Origin: Bacteroidota bacterium
Lineage (GTDB): Bacteria > Bacteroidota > Bacteroidia > M30B66
Reading direction: 5' to 3'
Assembly (NCBI GenBank): GCA_947459155.1
Contig: CANHCM010000003.1
Coordinates: forward strand, 1 to 37,575
DNA length: 37,575 nt
Part shown: in pieces, positions 26,844 to 37,150 of the stretch
How positions within the stretch are numbered: position 1 is the stretch's first letter
Layout: each line of letters begins with the position of its first letter
Program-made: the position numbers and the translations under genes
The notes under the pieces: model-generated
The model's database searches: none
Told to the model about the DNA's origin: nothing
The model's input: only the letters and a program-made list of their open reading frames with translations

Positions 26844-27971
26844 ATGTACAATTCTTCAACTACACAAGACGAGTCCGAAATTCAGTGCCTTCTGGCCCTT
26901 TCTCTCATTGCGGGTATTGGTCCGGTTACAGCGCGCAAAATACTGATGGAATTTGAAACGGCTACCGCCTTTTTCTCAGCCTGGAAAAGAGCCCGCGAGG
27001 GAGTGCTCAGGAAGGGGCCGTTGCTCGAAGCCAATGTTTGGCCGGCTATTCGACACGCCGAGCAGGAGGTGAAACGGGCCGAAAAACACAACATCAGTTT
27101 GTTGGGCATACACGAAGCCGATTACCCGCGAAGGCTCAAGGCCTGCGAAGACAGTCCGCTCGTTCTCTTCGCTAAAGGCCGGCTTCAACTCAATGCGCCA
27201 CGGGTGGTTTCGGTCGTAGGCACGCGAAACGCCACTCACTATGGCGTTGAGGTAACTGAGGCTCTGGTGTCGGAGATTCATGCCCTGGGAGGCTCATTGG
27301 TAAGTGGTTTGGCCTACGGCATCGACACCGCCGCACACCGCGCTGGTCTGCAAGTTGGAGTGCAAAACATTGGTGTTCTGGCCCATGGGCTCGACCGCGT
27401 GTATCCAACTTCCAACCAAAATCTCGCATCTCGAATGGAAGAAAACGGAGGGCTCGTATCAGATTTTCCAACCCAAACCCGCCCCGACCGCGGTAACTTT
27501 CCCATGCGAAACCGCATCATTGCCGGGCTTTGCGATGCGCTCGTTGTGGTTGAAGCTGCCGAAAGTGGCGGGGCGCTCATTACTGCCGGCTTCGCATTAG
27601 GCTACAACCGCGATGTGTTTGCCGTTCCCGGCAGAATTGGCGACGCGTATGCCGCCGGTTGCAATAAGCTGATTCGCAACAACAAAGCAGCAATACTCAC
27701 CACCGTGTCTGATTTGGCCTGGCACCTGGGTTGGAAAACCTCCGACGACACCAAAAAGCTTAGTACACAGCTGAGTTTACCCATCGCCGCAAGCGAACCG
27801 GAAGAAACCCTGCTCAACATCATTCGGAAGGGTACGCACGAGCTCGACTTGATCGCCTTTCAGGCGGAGATGGCCGTAGGCGCGGCATCGGCACTACTGC
27901 TTTCGATGGAGTTTAAAGGTATGGTAAAGAGCTTGCCGGGGAAGCGATTCGAATTAACCGGCTCCTTCTAA
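26844..27971 (+). CDS. dprA: DNA processing protein DprA/Smf
   Basis: VVGTRNATHYGVEVTEAL, GGSLVSGLAYGIDTAAHRAGL, FPMRNRIIAGLCDALVVVEAAESGGALITAGFALGYNRDVFAVPG; C-terminal winged-helix-like tail. Confidence 0.93.
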   Translation: MYNSSTTQDESEIQCLLALSLIAGIGPVTARKILMEFETATAFFSAWKRAREGVLRKGPLLEANVWPAIRHAEQEVKRAEKHNISLLGIHEADYPRRLKACEDSPLVLFAKGRLQLNAPRVVSVVGTRNATHYGVEVTEALVSEIHALGGSLVSGLAYGIDTAAHRAGLQVGVQNIGVLAHGLDRVYPTSNQNLASRMEENGGLVSDFPTQTRPDRGNFPMRNRIIAGLCDALVVVEAAESGGALITAGFALGYNRDVFAVPGRIGDAYAAGCNKLIRNNKAAILTTVSDLAWHLGWKTSDDTKKLSTQLSLPIAASEPEETLLNIIRKGTHELDLIAFQAEMAVGAASALLLSMEFKGMVKSLPGKRFELTGSF

Positions 27972-29891
27972 AGCCTCACGTCGCGAAACAGCCTCTTCCC
28001 ATTCAGTCATCAAGGTATCGAGGTTCGCCTTTGCCTTCGCATGCTCTGCCAATAAGGTAGCAGATGCCGAGCGGTCGGCATACACTTCCGGATCGGCCAG
28101 CTTTTCTTCAAGCCCCGAAACCTCGGCCTCGGCCCCCGAAATGCGCTCTTCCAAATTGCGTATTCGCGTATCGAGCTGCTTCCTTTCCTTGTCGCTTTGC
28201 TGCTGGGCTTGACGATTCTGGCGGGGCTCCTCCTTTACCTTTACGGGAGCTTGTTTTACGGCAACTTCCAGCGCTTTCAGGCTCTCGAGCTTTCTACTTT
28301 GCAAAAACTCAAAAATACCACCCGGAAACTCCTTGATATTGCCACCGGAAAACTCGAAAACCTTGTTGCACAGGCCATCCAGAAACTCCCGGTCGTGAGA
28401 AACCAAAATCAAAGTGCCGTCATATTGCTTCAGGGCCTCTTTGAGAATGTCTTTCGAGCGCATGTCGAGGTGATTCGTAGGCTCATCGAGCACCAGGAAA
28501 TTCACAGGCTCCAGCAATAGACGGGCAATGGCCAAACGCCCTTTTTCTCCTCCCGATAAAACCTTAACCTTCTTATCTACTGCATCGCCACCAAAGAGGA
28601 AAGCCCCCAGCAAATTCCGAATCTGCTGAGTAGTGGTGTTTCCGGCCACTTGCTCAAGGGTTTGCATCACGGTGATGTCGGGATTGAGCATATCGGCCTG
28701 ATTTTGAGCAAAATAACCCAGCTTTACGTTGTGCCCCGGCTCCAGTGTTCCTGTTGAGTCGAGCTGACCTGTAATAATGCGCGACAACGTTGTTTTTCCC
28801 TCTCCATTCTTTCCCACAAAAGCGATTTTTTCGCCTCGTTCTACAAGAAAATCCAAGGGTTTGAGAACGGGTTTTTCGCCAAACGTTTTGCTAATCCCGC
28901 TTGCGGTTAATACCACTTTGCCCGAACGAGGGGCGGGTGGAAATCTAAAGTGGATGGCTGAGGTGTCTTCGTCTTCAACCTCAATCCGGTCAACTTTATC
29001 CAACTGCTTGATGCGCGATTGAACCTGTACGGCTTTGCTGGCCTTGTACCGAAAGCGTTCGATGAACTTCTCAGTATCCTCGATCATTTTCTTTTGGTTC
29101 AGATAGGCCGCCATTTGTTGCTCGCGGCGCTCCTTTCTTAATTCCACATATTTGGAATACGAGGCCTTGTAATCTTCAATTTTGCCCAGGGTAATTTCTA
29201 TGGTTCGGTTGGTAACCGCATCCAAAAATGCACGGTCGTGCGAAACCAACACAACGGCTCCGGGGTAATCGCTCAGGAACGACTCCAACCACTGGATCGA
29301 CTCAATGTCGAGGTGGTTCGTGGGCTCATCGAGCAGCACCGCATCGGGCATTTGCAAAAGGATTTTCGCCAATTCAACACGCATTTTCCATCCACCCGAA
29401 AACTCATCCATCTGCCGGTCCATGTCTTCCTGCTTAAACCCGAGCCCACTAAGCACTTTCTCCGTTTCCCCATCGATGGTTCCCGAACCCAGCAACGAAA
29501 GTCTTTGGCTGGCTTCACTAATGCGATCGATGATTTTATGGTAAGCCTCGCTTTCGTAATCGGTCCGTACTTCCAGCTCTTTCCCCAATCGGTTGAGTTC
29601 CTCCTCCAACGAAAGCACTTCGGCAAAGGCGGTTTTGGCTTCCTCAAAAATGGTCTTACCCGAATTGTGCTTCATTTCCTGAGGCAAATAACCAATCCGA
29701 TAACCCTGCGGAACAGACACCGTTCCACTGCTCGGCTCTTGCTTCCGGGCAATGATTTTCAATAGGGTCGACTTGCCGGCCCCATTCTTTCCGGTTAAAC
29801 CCACTCGGTCGCGGGCTTGAATCATAAACGAGATCTCCTCAAACAAAGGAACCCCTCCAAACAACACCGATAAATTGCCAACCGTTATCAT
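27954..29891 (-). CDS. ABC-F family ATPase (Uup/YdiF-like)
   Basis: Two ABC domains (GKNGAGKST, FSGGWKMRVELAKILL; GKNGEGKTT, LSGGEKGRLAIARLLL) with inter-domain linker and C-terminal coiled coil. Confidence 0.93.
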   Translation of the reverse strand: MITVGNLSVLFGGVPLFEEISFMIQARDRVGLTGKNGAGKSTLLKIIARKQEPSSGTVSVPQGYRIGYLPQEMKHNSGKTIFEEAKTAFAEVLSLEEELNRLGKELEVRTDYESEAYHKIIDRISEASQRLSLLGSGTIDGETEKVLSGLGFKQEDMDRQMDEFSGGWKMRVELAKILLQMPDAVLLDEPTNHLDIESIQWLESFLSDYPGAVVLVSHDRAFLDAVTNRTIEITLGKIEDYKASYSKYVELRKERREQQMAAYLNQKKMIEDTEKFIERFRYKASKAVQVQSRIKQLDKVDRIEVEDEDTSAIHFRFPPAPRSGKVVLTASGISKTFGEKPVLKPLDFLVERGEKIAFVGKNGEGKTTLSRIITGQLDSTGTLEPGHNVKLGYFAQNQADMLNPDITVMQTLEQVAGNTTTQQIRNLLGAFLFGGDAVDKKVKVLSGGEKGRLAIARLLLEPVNFLVLDEPTNHLDMRSKDILKEALKQYDGTLILVSHDREFLDGLCNKVFEFSGGNIKEFPGGIFEFLQSRKLESLKALEVAVKQAPVKVKEEPRQNRQAQQQSDKERKQLDTRIRNLEERISGAEAEVSGLEEKLADPEVYADRSASATLLAEHAKAKANLDTLMTEWEEAVSRREALEGAG

Positions 29892-29897
29892 AAGCGG

Positions 29898-29905
29898 CAA
29901 AGGTA
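29898..29905 (-). promoter_or_regulatory. -7 element TACCTTTG (minus strand) six nt upstream of the ABC-F ATG
   Basis: Minus strand reads TACCTTTG-ccgctt-ATG; same arrangement as PBP1A. Confidence 0.45.
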
Positions 29906-29954
29906 ATCCGATACTCCGTGAGAATGGTCACAAACTACACCTCGGCCTATTCCG

Positions 29955-29962
29955 TAACTTTG
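29955..29962 (+). promoter_or_regulatory. -7 element TAACTTTG upstream of the DUF983 gene
   Basis: TAnnTTTG match; ATG at 29984. Confidence 0.4.
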
Positions 29963-29983
29963 CCCCAATCAAACATCGAAACT

Positions 29984-30403
29984 ATGAATGCCCTGGGAAT
30001 GAAACTGCGCTCCGTTCTTGGCCAATCCTGTCCACGCTGCCATCAGGGAGACTTGTTCATCAACAAGAACCCCTATAAAGTCGAAAACTGGGATAAAATG
30101 CACGCCGACTGCAGCCATTGCGGTCTCCACTTCGAAATGGAGCCCGGTTTTTTTCAGGGCGCTATGTACGTAAGCTATGCCTTAGGCGTGGCCTTTAGTG
30201 TAGCGGTAGTCATCGTTAATGTGTTGGTTGGATTTAACCCTCTGGTATATTTCGTAGCCAATACCGTAGTGCTGATTCTTTTGGCACCATTCATCTTCCG
30301 CTGGTCGCGTGCGCTGTATATGAACTTCTTTATTGGCTATGATGCCAGCCTGGCTAAGTCGGCCAAGTCTTCGGATTCCTTAATCCAAACGCCCGGAGTC
30401 TGA
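29984..30403 (+). CDS. DUF983 family small membrane protein with zinc-ribbon-like N-terminus
   Basis: SCPRCHQGDLFINKNPY...DCSHCGLHFEMEPGFFQGAMYVSYALGVAFS: typical DUF983. Confidence 0.88.
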   Translation: MNALGMKLRSVLGQSCPRCHQGDLFINKNPYKVENWDKMHADCSHCGLHFEMEPGFFQGAMYVSYALGVAFSVAVVIVNVLVGFNPLVYFVANTVVLILLAPFIFRWSRALYMNFFIGYDASLAKSAKSSDSLIQTPGV

Positions 30404-30981
30404 CTCAATCCAAGGCCAACCATAGCGCTTGCTACAGTTGAGGCCTCCACTACACGATAGCGTTTGGGAATTAAGCCATTCATCGCTCGCATCAGCGCCA
30501 AACCTATCCGTTCTCCGAAACGAAATTCGGAGCGTCGTCCACCCAAAATAGACGGCCGCACTATGTAAACGCCTTCGAACCCGAGCGAAGCACAAAGCTT
30601 TTCCGCTTCGGCCTTGCAGCTTAGGTAAAAGTTGCCGCGGGGCTTATCGGCGCCAACCGACGATTGCAAAACAAAATACCGGGCTCCGCACTGTCGGGCA
30701 AAGTGAGCAAAATCAGAAACAAGTCTTACATCAACATCTTTAAAGGCTTCCCGGCTTCCTGCCTTTCGAATGGTTGTTCCGAGTGTGCAAAACGCAATTG
30801 ATACAGAAGGAATTTGAGGGTTACTACCCTCCATAAACCCGAGATGCACAAGTTTTTCAGTTTGGCGCTCCAACGGCCGCCGCCCCCAGGTTAACACACG
30901 GGTAATTTTAGGGTTTTCAAGGAGCTGATCAACAAGGAACGCTCCGGTTAAACCGGTGTGACCTGCCACAAGGACATTCAT
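30337..30981 (-). CDS. NAD(P)-binding Rossmann / SDR-like oxidoreductase (HTATIP2-like)
   Basis: VLVAGHTGLTGAFLVDQLLENPKITRVLTWGRRP...CTLGTTIRKAGSREAFKDVD...YIVRPSILGGRR. Confidence 0.85.
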   Translation of the reverse strand: MNVLVAGHTGLTGAFLVDQLLENPKITRVLTWGRRPLERQTEKLVHLGFMEGSNPQIPSVSIAFCTLGTTIRKAGSREAFKDVDVRLVSDFAHFARQCGARYFVLQSSVGADKPRGNFYLSCKAEAEKLCASLGFEGVYIVRPSILGGRRSEFRFGERIGLALMRAMNGLIPKRYRVVEASTVASAMVGLGLSQTPGVWIKESEDLADLARLAS

Positions 30982-31742
30982 CGCTTTTTTAATTTCTTCA
31001 CGTAATACTTGTAGCCCCTGTTGCGATCAGAATAGTACTTGTTGAATTTATACACAGCACTTAGTGTGGCGTGTGCCCACGCCCGATGTGTAGGCGCGTA
31101 GTGTTGTATTTGATCTGAATTAAGCATTACGTCTGAAAATGAATACCCCATCCGAAAAGTACTCACCATGGCGAAGCGCTCTGTAAAATTGTAAAAGCAT
31201 CCGATTCCTAAAACAGCAGAAAATATGGTGCTCCTAAAATCAGATTTGTCGAGGTTGGGGTAGAGCGGGTTGCTTACTCTCGACTCCTCAGGAACCATCA
31301 TGGCATTGCGCAAGAACGAAACCTGTGGACCAACATCCAAGGTGAATCCTTGATGGTGGGTTGGACAGAAATTAAACAGCAAAGGCACGTCGATGTAGGA
31401 GAGTCGTGCTTTATACTGGTAAAAAACATTAGGGTTGGCCGGACCTCCGCCCGGAAATACCTTGTAGGCCTGGTTCACGGTTGAGAAGTTCAACTCCGTC
31501 TTAACGCCGTACATCTTACGGTAGTAATAGCCTCCAAAGTCGAAGTAAAAGGCGGCCGATAAGCCCGCAGAACGACCTGTTGAAAAAACATACACGGTGT
31601 CCTGGCCTTCAAAGTCGATGTTCGCGTTCAGCAAGTAATTAATCCCATACGATCCATTTGCCCCAAAATGAAAGGTTTGAGCCTCCGCACGAAAGCTCAA
31701 AAGCCCAATAATGAAAAGCAAAAAGAGTAGAGTTTTTTTCAC
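30978..31742 (-). CDS. Outer membrane beta-barrel (PorT-like) protein
   Basis: Signal peptide MKKTLLFLLFIIGLLSFRAEAQ; GVKTELNFSTVNQAYKV; LSYIDVPLLFNF; GTG start; ATGA overlap with the SDR gene. Confidence 0.78.
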   Translation of the reverse strand: MKKTLLFLLFIIGLLSFRAEAQTFHFGANGSYGINYLLNANIDFEGQDTVYVFSTGRSAGLSAAFYFDFGGYYYRKMYGVKTELNFSTVNQAYKVFPGGGPANPNVFYQYKARLSYIDVPLLFNFCPTHHQGFTLDVGPQVSFLRNAMMVPEESRVSNPLYPNLDKSDFRSTIFSAVLGIGCFYNFTERFAMVSTFRMGYSFSDVMLNSDQIQHYAPTHRAWAHATLSAVYKFNKYYSDRNRGYKYYVKKLKKR

Positions 31743-31814
31743 GTCCTTGATACAATTGGCAACTTACCAAAAGATATTCACAAGGTCATGATTGTTTAAT
31801 TTGATTTTAAACGA

Positions 31815-31846
31815 AAAAGCCCCGAAAACTTACTTCCGGGGCTTTT
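31815..31846 (-). terminator. Rho-independent-type terminator after groEL
   Basis: AAAAGCCCCG-gaagtaagtttt-CGGGGCTTTT on the minus strand, 10-bp perfect stem with T-tract, 26 nt after the groEL stop. Confidence 0.85.
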
Positions 31847-31872
31847 GGTGAATGAAGATCAATATTTAGCTG

Positions 31873-33806
<1,934 letters not shown>

Positions 33807-33850
33807 ATTACAAGTGTTTTGGGTTAGAATTGAAGATTTCGCCCGCCGCT

Positions 33851-33866
33851 TGCGAAGGATGTGCCA
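33851..33866 (-). promoter_or_regulatory. Sigma-54-like -24/-12 promoter upstream of groESL
   Basis: Minus strand TGGCACATCCTTCGCA; GG-N10-GC spacing exact; compare TGGCACG-N4-TTGCA. No TAnnTTTG seen in the interval. Confidence 0.4.
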
Positions 33867-33897
33867 AGTGGCCAGGGCAAGGAGAAGTTGGAAATTT

Positions 33898-33914
33898 TGA
33901 CAGCGGTTCTGCCA
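33898..33914. promoter_or_regulatory. Imperfect palindrome TGACAG-CGGTT-CTGCCA upstream of groESL
   Basis: 6-5-6 inverted repeat with one mismatch; related in sequence to the palindrome at 33942. Confidence 0.4.
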
Positions 33915-33941
33915 AAAAACAGCAAAACGCGCCGGGCTGTC

Positions 33942-33954
33942 TGTCAGCCTGACA
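33942..33954. promoter_or_regulatory. Perfect palindrome TGTCAG-C-CTGACA upstream of groESL
   Basis: 6-1-6 perfect inverted repeat; centre 42 bp from the centre of the 33898-33914 palindrome. Confidence 0.5.
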
Positions 33955-33986
33955 CGTTTTGAATACTTTGACGGTTTTGTATTGAC

Positions 33987-34340
33987 TTATTGCGCAGGAG
34001 CCGCAGGAGCCGGAGCTGGTGCTGGCGTTGGAGCAGGCTTGGCCGCTGGTGCCGGAGCTGCAGTGCCTCCTTCCTCCGCTTTACGCGTAGAAATGGTTTC
34101 GCGGCTGGAATCTTCGGGTGTCATTGTGCTGGCCGTTGAAGCCAAACACAACACAATGAGGGCTGCCGCTAAAACCCAGGTTGACTTTTCCAAAAAGTCA
34201 GCAGTCTTTCTCACACCCATCACTTGGTTGGAGGAAGCAAAGGTGGATGACAAGCCGCCACCCTTTGAGTTCTGTACCAGAACAATCAAGATCAGTAGCG
34301 CACAAACAACTAAAATGAGAATCGAAAAGATTAAAGACAT
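33987..34340 (-). CDS. secG: Preprotein translocase subunit SecG with Ala/Pro-rich C-terminal tail
   Basis: LIFSILILVVCALLILIVLVQNSKGGGLSSTFASSNQVMGVRKTADFLEKSTWVLAAALIVL; tail APAPAAKPAPTPAPAPAPAAPAQ. Confidence 0.9.
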   Translation of the reverse strand: MSLIFSILILVVCALLILIVLVQNSKGGGLSSTFASSNQVMGVRKTADFLEKSTWVLAAALIVLCLASTASTMTPEDSSRETISTRKAEEGGTAAPAPAAKPAPTPAPAPAPAAPAQ

Positions 34341-34345
34341 GGGAC

Positions 34346-35395
34346 TTAGCTCGGTTTTACAATTTTTTCAACAAGGGCGGCAAAGTAAGCACTTTTTTCA
34401 GGATATAACAAACTTAATTTATGATAGATGCGTATCGCACGGGCAGTATCGCCCTGACTTAAATACACTTTAGCCAAAGTTTCTGTAACAAGATCGTCGC
34501 GGTCTTCAACGCTTTTCCGAGCCATTTCAATCGGATTGAAAAAGCTGGCTTTTGGCGCAGTTCGCTCCTCCATTTGTACGTTCAACAATCCCTTTTCCAC
34601 AGAAGGCTTGGTTTGGCCTGTTTGAGCCGTCCCGGCTTGAGTCGCCTTTAACCATTCTGTAAAGCGTCGTGGTTCTTCAGCAGGCTTTTTTTCTACAAAC
34701 TCAGTGAGCGCAGGGGCTTTGTTTTCGGGGCTTTCGGCGCTCTCTTTTTCCGTTTCACTTTTCCCCAGTTCGGGGTAGGCCAAAATTTGCGATAGAATAT
34801 CATTCGGAGCCTCGATGGCCTGATCGGGATTCCAGTTAATTCGAGGCTTTCGCTGGGTAGGAGCGTTTGTTAATGGTGTTTGTTCAGCTTGAGCAGGCTT
34901 TGCGTTTTCAGGGTATGCCACACTCGGTGCCGACAATGCCACAGGCGCTTCATTGGTGGCCAGCGCTTCAGGGCTTTGTGGTGATGACATTACGGTTTCC
35001 TGAAGCTCCGGCTTTATCTGCTCTACTACGATATCTTCAGATTTGTGCCGGTCTGCCGACGTTTGCACCGAATCGGTTTCGGGTACGCTCTGGTCATCCG
35101 CCGTTGAGGCGGCCAAAGGCTCTTCGATAACCAATGAAGACGTGGCTTTTTGCATTTCGCCGGCCTCGCGTTCCACAAAAAGATAAAGCGCCTTTCGGTC
35201 TGAGCAATGAACCGCGGCTTGTTTCAATTGCTCCTGGAAGCGATAATCGCCGTGCTCACGAAGCTTCCGAAGCAGGGCAAAACGGCCGGCCTCAAAATAT
35301 GGGTAGCGCAACAATACAGCTTCGCCATCTTCGGGTTTTAAAGCCGATTCGTGGTTTAAATCCAGCAACATGGCCACGATGGAGTCCGCGTTCAT
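34346..35395 (-). CDS. Conserved Bacteroidota hypothetical protein with C-terminal TPR-like motif
   Basis: LLRYPYFEAGRFALLRKLREHGDYRFQEQLKQAAVHCSDRKALYLFVE...; C-terminal ETLAKVYLSQGDTARAIRIYHKLSLLYPEKSAYFAALVEKI. Confidence 0.7.
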   Translation of the reverse strand: MNADSIVAMLLDLNHESALKPEDGEAVLLRYPYFEAGRFALLRKLREHGDYRFQEQLKQAAVHCSDRKALYLFVEREAGEMQKATSSLVIEEPLAASTADDQSVPETDSVQTSADRHKSEDIVVEQIKPELQETVMSSPQSPEALATNEAPVALSAPSVAYPENAKPAQAEQTPLTNAPTQRKPRINWNPDQAIEAPNDILSQILAYPELGKSETEKESAESPENKAPALTEFVEKKPAEEPRRFTEWLKATQAGTAQTGQTKPSVEKGLLNVQMEERTAPKASFFNPIEMARKSVEDRDDLVTETLAKVYLSQGDTARAIRIYHKLSLLYPEKSAYFAALVEKIVKPS

Positions 35396-35901
35396 TACCA
35401 GTTAATCAAGGCCTTGTTAAAAATATCCTGCGAAAGCTGTTGGTTGATCTCCCGAATCAATTCGGTTTCTACCGATGTGAGGTTGCTCGAGGACGGAAAG
35501 TCAGCAAATCGGCTAAAGCTGGTTTCGAAGTCTTTTTCCGCATCCAAAGTATTGGTAAACTGAACCATTACCGTGATGGTTAGGCGGTTCGATTGTGCCC
35601 CTCCGGTGCTTACGCCTACCGGATTTACCCGATAATCGGTAATGGAGCCCTCAATGCGCAAATCGCCACCCTGAGGCACTAAGGTTAACCGACTTTGGGT
35701 TTGAAAAAAGTTTCGCAAATCTTCGGTAAACGCCTGGCTGAGTGTTGGTTGCACAAGGCTTGAGTTGTTCTGAAAAAAAGCAATGCTGATGGTTTTGGCA
35801 TTTCCGGCATCTCCGGCATTCAATGAAATACGGCAGGCTCCCAGCAATAAAAGCATGCAGAGCATTAGAATACCAGGCCATTGTCGGAGAAGAAATGCCA
35901 T
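35395..35901 (-). CDS. lptE: LptE-like LPS-assembly lipoprotein
   Basis: Lipobox LLLGACRISLN; ISIAFFQNNSSLVQPTLSQAFTEDLRNFFQTQSRLTLV...DLRIEGSITDYRVNPV; position between the sigma-54 activator and the TPR/secG genes. Confidence 0.82.
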   Translation of the reverse strand: MAFLLRQWPGILMLCMLLLLGACRISLNAGDAGNAKTISIAFFQNNSSLVQPTLSQAFTEDLRNFFQTQSRLTLVPQGGDLRIEGSITDYRVNPVGVSTGGAQSNRLTITVMVQFTNTLDAEKDFETSFSRFADFPSSSNLTSVETELIREINQQLSQDIFNKALINW

Positions 35902-35905
35902 CAAC

Positions 35906-37150
35906 CTACAAGTTTATACCGTATTCTTTGATTTTGCGATACAATGTGCGCTCAGAAATGCCCAATTCGCGGGAAGCATTTTTCCGGCGCCCCCGATATT
36001 TTTCAAGGGCCTTAATAATGAGCTCTTTTTCCCGGTCCTCTAAAGAAAGACTCTCTTCTTCCAGTTCCTCGTGCTCGGTGATTGGCGAAGAAACAGGGCT
36101 CACAAATGAAACGGGCTGCGATACGGGACTTACCACCGGCTGAGCGACGAAAGAACTAGGCTGCACTTCTTGCTGAAGCTGAGAAAAAAACTGTGCGTGA
36201 TTCTCCCGGATGTGCATGTCGGAGCTTTGTCCGCCAATGACCTCGGCCAAAATTTTCTTCACTTCTACCATGTCGCGCTTCATGTCGAACAACACTTTGT
36301 AAAGGATTTCCCGTTCCGAAAGTTCCGATTGCTGATCGGGTCGGCTGAGGGCCGGCACCATACTGCTTCCGTGTCCGGGCAGGTAACGGCTAAGCACTTC
36401 AGCTCCAATCATTCGTTCGTTTTCTATGATGGAAATCTGTTCGGTAACGTTTTTAAGTTGACGTACATTGCCCGGCCAGCGGTAGCTCAACAACAACTGA
36501 GTCGCCGATTCATCCAGTCGGATGGCCGGCATGCGGTATTTTTCAGCAAAGTCGGAGGCGAATTTCCGAAACAGCAGCAAGATGTCGTTGCCCCGTTCTC
36601 TCAAAGCCGGGATTTGAATCGGTACGGTGTTGAGTCGGTAATAGAGGTCCTCGCGAAATTTCCCTTTTTCGATGGCATTCGGAATATTCACATTGGTGGC
36701 CGCCACGATGCGCACATCGGTTTTTTGTTGTTTCGATGACCCTACACGAAGGAATTCTCCGGTTTCTAAAACCCGAAGCAGGCGCACCTGTGTTTGCAAA
36801 GGCAGTTCGGCGACCTCATCTAAAAAGATGGTTCCCCCGTTTACCACTTCGAAATATCCTTTTCGGGCCTCATTGGCCCCCGTAAACGAGCCTTTTTCGT
36901 GTCCGAAAAGCTCAGAATCAATTGTTCCTTCGGGGATGGCCCCACAGTTAACCGCGATAAAGCTTCCATGCTTGCGGGCCGAATAGCTGTGGATGAGCTT
37001 AGAAAACACCTCTTTTCCGGTTCCGCTTTCACCGGTGATGAGCACGCTCAAATCGGTTCCGGCCACTCTCCACGCGGTATCGATGGCTCGGTCGAGCAAT
37101 GGCGCATTACCAATGATGCCGAATCTGTTTTTGACTTCGTTCAGGTTCAT
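35906..37150 (-). CDS. Sigma-54-interacting AAA+ transcriptional activator (PspF-like architecture, Fis-type HTH)
   Basis: ITGESGTGKEVFSKLIH Walker A, ELFGHEKGSFTGA (GAFTGA-loop variant), GTIFLDEVAELP, RWPGNVRQLKN, C-terminal NASRELGISERTLYRKIKEYGI; no N-terminal receiver/GAF domain. Confidence 0.93.
   Translation of the reverse strand: MNLNEVKNRFGIIGNAPLLDRAIDTAWRVAGTDLSVLITGESGTGKEVFSKLIHSYSARKHGSFIAVNCGAIPEGTIDSELFGHEKGSFTGANEARKGYFEVVNGGTIFLDEVAELPLQTQVRLLRVLETGEFLRVGSSKQQKTDVRIVAATNVNIPNAIEKGKFREDLYYRLNTVPIQIPALRERGNDILLLFRKFASDFAEKYRMPAIRLDESATQLLLSYRWPGNVRQLKNVTEQISIIENERMIGAEVLSRYLPGHGSSMVPALSRPDQQSELSEREILYKVLFDMKRDMVEVKKILAEVIGGQSSDMHIRENHAQFFSQLQQEVQPSSFVAQPVVSPVSQPVSFVSPVSSPITEHEELEEESLSLEDREKELIIKALEKYRGRRKNASRELGISERTLYRKIKEYGINL

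Noticed and set aside
29238-29765. 175-aa plus-strand ORF over the ABC-F gene
   Set aside because: Antisense shadow of the ABC-F ATPase.
33807-33986. CIRCE/HrcA operator upstream of groESL
   Set aside because: No TTAGCACTC-N9-GAGTGCTAA or near match found in the interval; the only palindromes are of the TGTCAG/CTGACA type.
33990-34065. GC-rich (gcngga/gccgga) tandem-like repeat
   Set aside because: Explained by codons for the Ala/Pro tail of SecG on the minus strand; not an exact DNA repeat.
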